Below, piece by piece: positions 51,392-62,806 of a stretch of 64,000 nucleotides of DNA (positions are counted from its first letter, which is position 1; each line of letters opens with the position of its first letter). The notes under the pieces are model-generated. The model did not search any database and was not told the origin of the DNA. It saw only the letters and a list, made by a program, of their open reading frames with translations. The position numbers were made by a program, and so were the translations under genes. The stretch lies in NCBI RefSeq assembly GCF_949987535.1, contig NW_026645841.1, forward strand, positions 1 to 64,000, read 5' to 3'. This DNA is from Balaenoptera acutorostrata (lineage: Eukaryota; Chordata; Mammalia; Artiodactyla; Balaenopteridae).

Positions 51392-52235
51392 AACCTGTTC
51401 CTTAAAACACTAGTGCTTAGGAAATCTATTGGAGCCAGAAGCAGTCAAGGGTAGCTTAGGGTTAGGGTTAGGGTTAGGGTGAGGGCTAGGGTATGGCTTA
51501 GGGTACGGGTTCGGGGAGGGGTTCGGGTAGGGCGTAGGGTATGGGTTAGGGTTAGGGTTAGGGTTAGTGTTATGGTTAGGGCTCGGTTTAGGGTACGGGT
51601 TAGGATTAGGGAACGCGTTAGGGTTAGGGTAGGGGTTAGGGTTAGGGTACGTGTTAGGGTGAGTGTAGTTATTAAACCTATCACACTCTCTAGATACCCC
51701 TTAGCACATAAAGGAATATTATTTGGGGGTCCAGCCATGGAGAAGAGTTTAGACACGAGGAGAAGATAAGGAACACACCCATTATCAAGAAATCACATTA
51801 GGATTCTCTTTTTAACCTGTTCCTTAAAACACTAGTGCTTAGGAAATCTATTGGAGGCAGAAGCAGTCAAGGGTAGCTTAGGGTTAGGGTTAGGGTTAGG
51901 GTGTGGGTTAGGGTATGGCTTAGGGTACGGGTTCGGGGAGGGGTTCGGGTAGGGCGTAGGGTATGGGTTAGGGTTAGGGTTAGGGTTAGTGTTAGGGTTA
52001 AGGCTCGGTTTAGGGTACGGGTTAGGATTAGGGTACGCGTTAGGGTTAGGGTAGGGGTTAGGGTTAGGGTACGCGTTAGGGTAGGGGTAGTTATTAAACC
52101 TATCACACTCTCTAGATACCCCTTAGCACGTAAAGGAACATTATTTGGGGGTCCAGCCTTGGAGAAGAGTTTAGACACTAGGAGAAGATAAGGAACACAC
52201 CCATTATCACGAAATCAGATTAGGATTCTCTTTTT

Positions 52236-52639
52236 AAACTGTTCCTTAAAACACTAGTGCTTAGGAAATCTATTGGAGACAGAAGCCGTCAAGGGTAGCT
52301 TAGGGTTAGGGTTATGGTTAGGGTGAGGGTTAGGGTACGGCTTAGGGTACGGGTTCGGGGAGGCGTTCGGGTAGGGCGTAGGGTATGGGTTAGGGTTAGG
52401 GTTAGGGCTCGGTTTAGGGTACGGGTTAGGATTAGGGTATGCGTTAGGGTTAGGGTAGGGGTTAGGGTTAGGATACGCGTTAGGGTGAGGGTAGTTATTA
52501 AACCTATCGCACTCTCTAGATACCCCTTAGCACGTAAAGGAATATTATTTGGGGGTCCAGCCATGGAGAAGAGTTTAGACACGAGGAGAAGATAAGGAAC
52601 ACACCCATTATCAAGAAATCACATTAGGATTCTCTTTTT
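52236..52639 (+). repeat. 404-bp unit lacking three hexamers, long-type background
   Basis: Copy of the unit at 47176 at offset 5060, with the private changes AATCAGATTAGG just upstream and CCTATCGCAC in its tail. Confidence 0.9.
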
Positions 52640-53092
52640 AACCTGTTCCTTAAATCACTAGTGCTTAGGAAATCTATTGGAGGCAGAAGCCGTCAAGGGT
52701 AGCTTAGGGTTAGGGTTAGGGTTAGGGTGAGGGTTAGGGTAAGGCTTAGGGTACGGGTTCGGGGAGGGGTTCGTGTAGGGCGTAGGGTATGGGTTAGAGT
52801 TAGGGTTAGGGTTAGTGTTAGGGTTAGGGCTTGGTTTAGGGTACGGGTTAGGATTAGGGTACGCGTTAGTGTTAGGGCAGGGGTTAGGGTTAGGGTACGC
52901 TTTAGGGTGAGGGTAGTTATTAAACCTATCCCACTCTCTAGATACCCCTTAGCACGTAAAGGAATATTATTTGGGCGTCCAGCCATGGAGAAGGGTTTAG
53001 ACACTAGGAGAAGATAAGGAAAACACCCATTATCAAGAAATCACAATATGATTCTCTTTTTAAACTGTTCCTTAAAACACTAGTGGTTAAGA

Positions 53093-55201
53093 AATCTATT
53101 GGAGGCAGAAGCAGTCAAGGGTAGCTTAGGGTTAGGGTTAGGGTTAGGGTGAGATTAGGGTACGGCTTAGGGTAAGGGTTCGGGGAGGGGTTCGGGGAGG
53201 GCGTAGGGTATGGGTTAGGGTTAGATTTAGGGTTAGTGTTAGGGTTAGGGCTCGGTTTAGGGTACGGGTTAGGATTAGGGTACTCGTTAGGTTTAGGGTA
53301 GCGGTTAGGGTTAGGGTACGCGTTAGGGTGAGGGTAGTTATTAAACCTATCACACTCTCTAGATACCCCTTAGCACGTAAAGGAATATTATTTGGGGGTC
53401 CAGCCATGGAGAAGAGTTTAGACACGAGGAGAAGATAAGGAACACACCCATTATCACGAAATCACATTAGGATTCTCTTTTTAACCTGTTCCTTAAAACA
53501 CTAGTGCTTAGGAAATCTATTGGAGGCAGAAGCAGTCAAGGGTAGCTTAGGGTTAGGGTTAGGGTTAGGGTGAGGGTTAGGGTACGGCTTAGGGTACGGG
53601 TTCGGGGAGGGGTTCGGGTAGGGCGTAGGGTATGGGTTAGTGTTAGGGTTAGGGCTAGTGTTAGGGTTAGGGCTCGGTTTAGGGTACGGGTTAGGATTAG
53701 GGTACGCGTTAGGGTTAGGGTAGGGGTTAGGGTTAGGGTACGTGTTAGGGTGAGGGTAGTTATTAAACCTATCCCACTCTCTAGATACCCCTTAGCACGT
53801 AAAGGAATATTATTTGGGGGTCCAGCCATGGAGAAGAGTTTAGACACGAGGAGAAGATAAGGAACACACCCATTATCACGAAATCACATTAGGATTCTCT
53901 TTTTAACCTGTTCCTTAAAACACTAGTGCTTAGGAAATCTATTGGAGGCAGAAGCCGTCAAGGGTAGCTTAGGGTTAGGGTTAGGGTTAGGGTGAGGGTT
54001 AGGGTACGGTTTAGGGTACGGGTTCAGGGAGGGGTTCGGGTAGGGCGTAGGGTATGGGTTAGGGTTAGGGTTAGAGTTAGTGTTAGGGTTAGGGCTCGGT
54101 TTAGGGTACGGGTTAGGATTAGGGTACGCGCTAGGGTTAGGGTAGCGGTTAGGGTTAGGGTACGCGTTAGGGTGAGGGTAGTTAATAAACCTATCCCACT
54201 CTCTAGATACCCCTTAGCACGTATAGGAATATTATTTGGGGGTCCAGCCATGGAGAAGAGTTTAGACACTAGGAGAAGATAAGGAACACACCCATTATCA
54301 CGGAATCACATTAGGATTCTCTTTTTACCCTGTTCCTTAAAACACTAGTGCTTAGGAAATCTATTGGAGGCAGAAGCAGTCAAGGGTAGCTTAGGGTTAG
54401 GGTTAGGGTTAGGGTGAGGGCTACGGTATGGCTTAGGGTACGGGTTCGGTGAGGGGTTCGGGTAGGGCGTAGGGTATGGGTTAGGGTTAGGGTTAGGGTT
54501 AGTGTTAGGGTTAGGGCTCGGTTTAGGGTACGGGTTAGGATTAGGGAACGCGTTAGGGTTAGGGTAGGGGTTAGGGTTAGGGTACGTGTTAGGGTGAGGG
54601 TAGTTATTAAACCTATCACACTCTCTAGATACCCCTTAGCACGTAAAGGAATATTATTTGGGGGTCCAGCCATGGAGAAGAGTTTAGACACGAGCAGAAG
54701 ATAAGGAACACACCCATTATCAAGAAATCACATTAGGATTCTCTTTTTAACCTGTTCCTTAAAACACTAGTGCTTAGGCAATCTATTGGAGGCAGAAGCA
54801 GTCAAGGGTAGCTTAGGGTTAGGGTTAGGGTTAGGGTGAGGGATAGGGTACGGCTTAGGGTACGGGTTCGGGGAGGAGTTCGGGTCGGGCGTAGGGTATG
54901 GGTTAGGGTTAGGGTTAGGGTTATTGTTAGGGTTAGGGCTCGGTTTAGGGTACGGGTTAGGATTAGGGTACGCGTTAGTGTTAGGGTAGGTGTTAGGGTT
55001 AGGGTACGCGATAGGGTGAGGTTAGTTATTAAACCTATCCCACTCTCTAGATACCCCTTAGCACGTAAAGGAATATTATTTGGGGGTCCAGCCATGGAGA
55101 AGAGTTTAGACACGAGGAGAAGATAAGGAACACACCCATTATCAAGAAATCACATTAGGATTCTCTTTTTAACCTGTTCCTTAAATCACTAGTGCATAGG
55201 A
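53093..55201 (+). repeat. Five-unit tandem duplication, copy 1 (2109 bp)
   Basis: This stretch is followed directly by a copy that appears identical in the variant positions compared, including the rare GAGCAGAAG, TTTTTACCCTG, CTTAGGCAATC and GTTATTGTT. That is a sign of very recent duplication. Confidence 0.87.
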
Positions 55202-57310
55202 AATCTATTGGAGGCAGAAGCAGTCAAGGGTAGCTTAGGGTTAGGGTTAGGGTTAGGGTGAGATTAGGGTACGGCTTAGGGTAAGGGTTCGGGGAGGGGT
55301 TCGGGGAGGGCGTAGGGTATGGGTTAGGGTTAGATTTAGGGTTAGTGTTAGGGTTAGGGCTCGGTTTAGGGTACGGGTTAGGATTAGGGTACTCGTTAGG
55401 TTTAGGGTAGCGGTTAGGGTTAGGGTACGCGTTAGGGTGAGGGTAGTTATTAAACCTATCACACTCTCTAGATACCCCTTAGCACGTAAAGGAATATTAT
55501 TTGGGGGTCCAGCCATGGAGAAGAGTTTAGACACGAGGAGAAGATAAGGAACACACCCATTATCACGAAATCACATTAGGATTCTCTTTTTAACCTGTTC
55601 CTTAAAACACTAGTGCTTAGGAAATCTATTGGAGGCAGAAGCAGTCAAGGGTAGCTTAGGGTTAGGGTTAGGGTTAGGGTGAGGGTTAGGGTACGGCTTA
55701 GGGTACGGGTTCGGGGAGGGGTTCGGGTAGGGCGTAGGGTATGGGTTAGTGTTAGGGTTAGGGCTAGTGTTAGGGTTAGGGCTCGGTTTAGGGTACGGGT
55801 TAGGATTAGGGTACGCGTTAGGGTTAGGGTAGGGGTTAGGGTTAGGGTACGTGTTAGGGTGAGGGTAGTTATTAAACCTATCCCACTCTCTAGATACCCC
55901 TTAGCACGTAAAGGAATATTATTTGGGGGTCCAGCCATGGAGAAGAGTTTAGACACGAGGAGAAGATAAGGAACACACCCATTATCACGAAATCACATTA
56001 GGATTCTCTTTTTAACCTGTTCCTTAAAACACTAGTGCTTAGGAAATCTATTGGAGGCAGAAGCCGTCAAGGGTAGCTTAGGGTTAGGGTTAGGGTTAGG
56101 GTGAGGGTTAGGGTACGGTTTAGGGTACGGGTTCAGGGAGGGGTTCGGGTAGGGCGTAGGGTATGGGTTAGGGTTAGGGTTAGAGTTAGTGTTAGGGTTA
56201 GGGCTCGGTTTAGGGTACGGGTTAGGATTAGGGTACGCGCTAGGGTTAGGGTAGCGGTTAGGGTTAGGGTACGCGTTAGGGTGAGGGTAGTTAATAAACC
56301 TATCCCACTCTCTAGATACCCCTTAGCACGTATAGGAATATTATTTGGGGGTCCAGCCATGGAGAAGAGTTTAGACACTAGGAGAAGATAAGGAACACAC
56401 CCATTATCACGGAATCACATTAGGATTCTCTTTTTACCCTGTTCCTTAAAACACTAGTGCTTAGGAAATCTATTGGAGGCAGAAGCAGTCAAGGGTAGCT
56501 TAGGGTTAGGGTTAGGGTTAGGGTGAGGGCTACGGTATGGCTTAGGGTACGGGTTCGGTGAGGGGTTCGGGTAGGGCGTAGGGTATGGGTTAGGGTTAGG
56601 GTTAGGGTTAGTGTTAGGGTTAGGGCTCGGTTTAGGGTACGGGTTAGGATTAGGGAACGCGTTAGGGTTAGGGTAGGGGTTAGGGTTAGGGTACGTGTTA
56701 GGGTGAGGGTAGTTATTAAACCTATCACACTCTCTAGATACCCCTTAGCACGTAAAGGAATATTATTTGGGGGTCCAGCCATGGAGAAGAGTTTAGACAC
56801 GAGCAGAAGATAAGGAACACACCCATTATCAAGAAATCACATTAGGATTCTCTTTTTAACCTGTTCCTTAAAACACTAGTGCTTAGGCAATCTATTGGAG
56901 GCAGAAGCAGTCAAGGGTAGCTTAGGGTTAGGGTTAGGGTTAGGGTGAGGGATAGGGTACGGCTTAGGGTACGGGTTCGGGGAGGAGTTCGGGTCGGGCG
57001 TAGGGTATGGGTTAGGGTTAGGGTTAGGGTTATTGTTAGGGTTAGGGCTCGGTTTAGGGTACGGGTTAGGATTAGGGTACGCGTTAGTGTTAGGGTAGGT
57101 GTTAGGGTTAGGGTACGCGATAGGGTGAGGTTAGTTATTAAACCTATCCCACTCTCTAGATACCCCTTAGCACGTAAAGGAATATTATTTGGGGGTCCAG
57201 CCATGGAGAAGAGTTTAGACACGAGGAGAAGATAAGGAACACACCCATTATCAAGAAATCACATTAGGATTCTCTTTTTAACCTGTTCCTTAAATCACTA
57301 GTGCATAGGA
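55202..57310 (+). repeat. Five-unit tandem duplication, copy 2 (2109 bp)
   Basis: Partner of 53093-55201. The junction falls in the unique head between GTGCATAGG and GAAGCAGTC (about 55200-55218), so this exchange used the unique block rather than the hexamer block. Confidence 0.87.
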
Positions 57311-58543
57311 AATCTATTGGAGGCAGAAGCCGTCAAGGGTAGCTTAGGGTTAGGGTTAAGGTTAGGGTGAGGGTTAGGGTACGGTTTAGGGTACGGGTTC
57401 AGGGAGGGGTTCGGGTAGGGCATAGGGTATGGGTTAGGGTTAGGGTTAGAGTTAGTGTTAGGGTTAGGGCTCGGTTTAGGGTATGGGTTAGGATTAGGGT
57501 ACGCGTTAGGGTTAGGGTAGGGGTTAGGGTTAGGGTACGCGTTTGGGTGAGGGTAGTTATTAAACCTATCCCAGTCTCTAGATACCCCTTAGCACGTAAA
57601 GGAATATTATTTGGGGATCCAGCCATGGAGAAGAGTTTAGACACTAGGAGAACATAAGGAACACACCCATTATCACGAAAACACATTAGGATTCTATTTT
57701 TAACCTGTTCCTTAAAACACTAGTGCTTAGGAAATTTATTGGAGGCAGAAGCAGTCAAGGGTAGCTTAGGGTTAGGGTTAGGGTTAGGGTGAGGGCTAGG
57801 GTATGGCTTAGGGTACGGGTTCGGGGAGGGGTTCGGGTAGGGCGTAGGGTATGGGTTAGGGTTAGGGTTAGGGTTAGTGTTATGGTTAGGGCTCGGTTTA
57901 GGGTACGGGTTAGGATTAGGGTACGCGTTAGTGTTAGGGTAGTGGTTAGGGTTAGGGTACGCTTTAGGGTGGGGGTAGTTATTAAACCTATCACACTCTC
58001 TAGATACCCCTTAGCACGTAAAGGAATATTATTTGGGGGTCCAGCCTTGGAGAAGAGTTTAGACACGAGGAGAATATAAGGAACACACCCATTATCAAGA
58101 AATCACATTAGGATTCTCTTTTTAACCTGTTCCTTAAAACACTAGTGCTTAGGAAATCTATTGGAGGCAGAAGCAGTCAAGGGTAGCTTAGGGTTAGGGT
58201 TAGGGTTAGGGTGAGGGTTAGGGTAAGGCTTAGGGTACGGGTTCAGGGAGGGGTTCGTGTAGGGCGTAGGGTATGGGTTAGAGTTAGGGTTAGGGTTAGT
58301 GTTAGGGTTAGGGCTCGGTTTAGGGTACGGGTTAGGATTAGGGTACGCGTTAGTGTTAGGGTAGGGGTTAGGGTTAGGGTACGCTTTAGGGTGAGGGTAG
58401 TTATTAAACCTATCCCACTCTCTAGATACCCCTTAGCACGTAAAGGAATATTATTTGGGCGTCCAGCCATGGAGAAGGGTTTAGACACTAGGAGAAGATA
58501 AGGAACACACCCATTATCAAGAAATCACAATATGATTCTCTTT
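57084..58543 (+). repeat. Three-unit segment repeated at offset 8013, copy 2
   Basis: Partner of 49071-50530. It sits immediately downstream of the five-unit tandem duplication, so the 2109-bp repeat was made inside an older copy of this arrangement. Confidence 0.8.
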
Positions 58544-59388
58544 TTAAACTGTTCCTTAAAACACTAGTGGTTAGGAAATCTATTGGAGGCAGAAGCAGTC
58601 AAGGGTAGCTTAGGGTTAGGGTTAGGGTTAGGGTGAGATTAGGGTACGGCTTAGGGTAAGGGTACGGGGAGGGGTTCGGGGAGGGCGTAGGGTATGGGTT
58701 AGGGTTAGATTTAGGGTTAGTGTTAGGGTTAGGGCTCGGTTTAGGGTACGGGTTAGGATTAGGGTACTCGTTAGGTTTAGGGTAGCGGTTAGGGTTAGGG
58801 TACGCGTTAGGGTGAGGGTAGTTATTAAACCTATCACACTCTCTAGATACCCCTTAGCACGTACAGGAATATTATTTGGGGGTCCAGCCATGGAGAAGAG
58901 TTTAGACACGAGGAGAAGATAAGGAACACACCCATTATCACGAAATCACATTAGGATTCTCTTTTTAACCTGTTCCTTAAAACACTAGTGCTTAGGAAAT
59001 CTATTGGAGGCAGAAGCAGTCAAGGGTAGCTTAGGGTTAGGGTTAGGGTTAGGGTGAGGGCTACGGTATGGCTTAGGGTACGGGTTCGGTGAGGGGTTCG
59101 GGTAGGGCGTAGGGTATGGGTTAGGGTTAGGGTTAGGGTTAGTGTTAGGGTTAGGGCTCGGTTTAGGGTACGGGTTAGGATTAGGGAACGCGTTAGGGTT
59201 AGGGTAGGGGTTAGGGTTAGGGTACGTGTTAGGGTGAGGGTAGTTATTAAACCTATCACACTCTCTAGATACCCCTTAGCACGTAAAGGAATATTATTTG
59301 GGGGTCCAGCCATGGAGAAGAGTTTAGACACGAGCAGAAGATAAGGAACACACCCATTATCAAGAAATCACATTAGGATTCTCTTTTT

Positions 59389-60582
59389 AACCTGTTCCTT
59401 AAAATACTAGTGCTTAGGAAATCTATTGGAGGCAGAAGCAGTCAAGGGTAGCTTAGGGTTAGGGTTAGGGTTAGGGTGAGGGATAGGGTACGGCTTAGGG
59501 TACGGGTTCGGGGAGGATTTCGGGTAGGGCGTAGGGTATGGGTTAGGGTTAGGGTTAGGGTTAGTGTTAGGGTTAGGGCTCGGTTTAGGGTACGGGTTAG
59601 GATTAGGGTACGCGTTAGTGTTAGGGTAGGTGTTAGGGTTAGGGTACGCGATAGGGTGAGGTTAGTTATTAAACCTATCCCACTCTCTAGATACCCCTTA
59701 GCACGTAAAGGAATATTATTTGGGGGTCCAGCCATGGAGAAGAGTTTAGACACTAGGAGAAGATAAGGAACACACCCATTATCAAGAAATCACATTAGGA
59801 TTCTCTTTTCAACCTGTTCCTTAAAACACTAGTGCTTAGGAAATCTATTGGAGGCAGAAGCAGTCAAGGGTAGCTTAGGGTTAGCGTTAGGGTTAGGGTG
59901 AGGGTTAGGGTACGGCTTACGATACGGGTTCGGGGAGGGGTTCGTGTAGGGCGTAGGGTATGGGTTAGGGTTAGGGTTAGGGCTAGTGTTAGGGTTAGGG
60001 CTCGGTTTAGGGTACGGGTTAGGATTAGGGTATGCGTTAGGGTTAGGGTAGGGGTTAGGGTTAGGGTACGCGTTAGGGTGAGGGTAGTTATTAAACCTAT
60101 CCCACTCTCTAGATAACCATTAGCACGTAAAGGAATATTATTTGGGGGTCCAGCCATGGAGAAGAGTTTAGACACGAGGAGAAGATAAGGAACACACCCA
60201 TTATCAAGAAATCACATTAGGATTCTCTTTTTAACCTGTTCCTTAAATCACTAGTGCTTAGGAAATCTATTGGACCAGAAGCCGTCAAGGGTAGCTTAGG
60301 GTTAGGGTTAAGGTTAGGGTGAGGGTTAGGGTACGGTTTAGGGTACGGGGTTCAGGGAGGGGTTCGGGTAGGGCGTAGGGTATGGGTTAGGGTTAGGGTT
60401 AGAGTTAGTGTTAGGGTTAGGGCTCGGTTTAGGGTATGGGTTAGGATTAGGGTACGCGTTAGGGTTAGGGTAGGGGTTAGGGTTAGGGTACGCGTTAGGG
60501 TGAGGGTAGTTATTAAACCTATCCCAGTCTCTAGATACCCCTTAGCACGTAAAGGAATATTATTTGGGGATCCAGCCATGGA
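59389..60582 (+). repeat. Segment repeated at offset 3418, copy 1
   Basis: Units 59389, 59811 and 60233 match 62807, 63229 and 63651, sharing TCTTTTCAACC, TTAGCGTTAGGG and CCCAGTCTC. The 3418-bp offset equals eight standard units plus the 42-bp expansion in unit 60655, so the flanking copies were set apart by a normal eight-unit spacing. Confidence 0.8.
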
Positions 60583-60654
60583 GAAGAGTTTAGACACTAG
60601 GAGAAGATAAGGAACACACCCATTATCACGAAAACACATTAGGATTCTCTTTTT

Positions 60655-61118
60655 AACCTGTTCCTTAAAACACTAGTGCTTAGGAAATCTATTGGAGGCA
60701 GAAGCAGTCAAGGGTAGCTTAAGGTTAGGGTTAGGGTTAGGGTGAGGGCTAGGGTTAGGGTTAGGGTTAGGGTTAGGGTTAGGGTTAGGGTTAGGGTACG
60801 GCTTAGGGTACGGGTTCGGGGAGGGGTTCGGGTAGGGCGTCGGGTATGGGTTAGGGTTAGGGTTAGGGTTAGTGTTAGGGTTAGGGCTCGGTTTAGGGTA
60901 CGGGTTAGGATTAGGGAACGCGTTAGGGTTAGGGTAGGGGTTAGGGTTAGGGTACGTGTTAGGGTGAGGGTAGTTATTAAACCTATCACACTCTCTAGAT
61001 ACCCCTTAGCACGTAAAGGAATATTATTTGGGCGTCCAGCCATGGAGAAGGGTTTAGACACTAGGAGAAGATAAGGAACACACCCATTATCAAGAAATCA
61101 CAATATGATTCTCTTTTT
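60655..61118 (+). repeat. 464-bp unit with a 42-bp pure TTAGGG gain
   Basis: This is the longest unit in the window. Its hexamer block holds seven extra hexamers between GAGGGCTAGGG and TACGGCTT. The rest is a mosaic of GGGAACGCG-type and GGGCGTCCAG-type sequence. Confidence 0.93.
60755..60796 (+). repeat. (TTAGGG)7, longest perfect telomeric run seen
   Basis: Seven consecutive perfect TTAGGG hexamers lie here. Other blocks contain at most four or five in a row. The run stays in the 6-nt phase of the surrounding degenerate block. Confidence 0.95.
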
Positions 61119-62116
61119 AAACTGTTCCTTAAAACACTAGTGGTTAGGAAATCTATTGGAGGCAGAAGCAGTCAAGGGTAGCTTAGGGTTAGGGTTAGGG
61201 TTAGGGTGAGGGTTAGGGTACGGCTTAGGGTACGGGTTCGGGGAGGGGTTCGGGTAGGGCGTAGGGTATGGGTTAGGGTTAGAGTTAGGGTTAGTGTTAG
61301 GGTTAGGGCTCGGTTTAGGGTACGGGTTAGGATTAGGTTACTAGTTAGGTTTAGGGTAGCGGTTAGGGTTAGGGTACGCGTTAGGGTGAGGGTAGTTATT
61401 AAACCTATCACACTCTCTAGATACCCCTTAGCACGTAAAGGAATATTATTTGGGGGTCCAGCCATGGAGAAGAGTTTAGACACTAGGAGAATATAAGGAA
61501 CACACCCATTATCACGAAATCACATTAGGATTCTCTTTTTAACCTGTTCCTTAAAACACTAGTGCTTAGGAAATCTATTGGAGGCAGAAGCAGTCAAGGG
61601 TAGCTTAGGGTTAGGGTGAGGGTTAGGGTGAGGGTTAGGGTACGGCTTAGGGTACGGGTTCGGGGAGGGGTTCGGGTAGGGCGTAGGGTATGGGTTAGGG
61701 TTAGGTTTAGGGCTAGTGTTAGGGTTAGGGCTCGGTTTAGGGTACGGGTTAGGATTAGGGTACGCTTTAGGGTTAGGGTAGGGGTTAGTGTTAGGGTACG
61801 CGTTAGGGTGAGGGTAGTTATTAAACCTATCCCACTCTCTAGATACCCCTTAGCACGTAAAGGAATATTATTTGGGGGTCCAGCCATGGAGAAGAGTTTA
61901 GACACGAGGAGAATATAAGGAACACACCCATTATCAAGAAATCACATTACGATTCTCTTTTTAACCTGTTCCTTAAAACACTAGTGCTTAGGAAATCTAT
62001 TGGAGGCAGAAGCAGTCAAGGGTAGCTTAGGGTTAGGGTTAGGGTTAGGGTGAGGGCTAGGGTATGGCTTAGGGTACGGGTTCGGGGAGGGGTTCGGGTA
62101 GGGCATAGGGTATGGG

Positions 62117-62152
<36 letters not shown>

Positions 62153-62806
62153 CTCGGTTTAGGGTACGGGTTAGGATTAGGGAACGCGTTAGGGTTAGGG
62201 TAGGCGTTAGGGTTAGGGTACGTGTTAGGGTGAGGGTAGTTATTAAACCTATCACACTCTCTAGATACCCCTTAGCACATAAAGGAATATTATTTGGGGG
62301 TCCAGCCATGGAGAAGAGTTTAGACACGAGGAGAAGATAAGCAACACACCCATTATCAAGAAATCACATTAGGAATCTCTTTTTAACATGTTCCTTAAAA
62401 CACTAGTGCTTAGAAAATCTATTGGAGGCAGAAGCCGTCAAGGGTAGGTTAGGTTTAGGGTTAGGGTTAGGGTGAGGGTTAGGGTACGGCTTAGGGTACG
62501 GGTTCGGGGAGGGGTTCGGGTAGGGCGTAGGGTATGGGTTAGGGTTAGGGTTAGGGTTAGTGTTAGGGTTAGGGCTCGGTTTAGGGTACAGGTTAGGATT
62601 AGGGTACGCGCTAGGGTTAGGGTAGGGGTTAGGGTTAGTGTACGCGTTACGGTGAGGGTAGTTATTAAACCTATCCCAGTCTCTAGATACCCCTTAGCAC
62701 GTAAAGGAATATTATTTGGGGATCTAGCCATGGAGAAGAGTTTAGACACTAGGAGAAGATAAGGAACACACCCATTATCACGAAAACACATTAGGATTCT
62801 CTTTTT

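Larger units (their letters stand above)
50520..54130 (+). repeat. Twelve-unit period (offset 5060), copy 2
   Basis: Partner of 45460-49070. Private changes include CATCGCACTC for the CATCACACTC-like site near 52507 and GGGCTTGG for GGGCTCGG near 52828. Confidence 0.87.
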
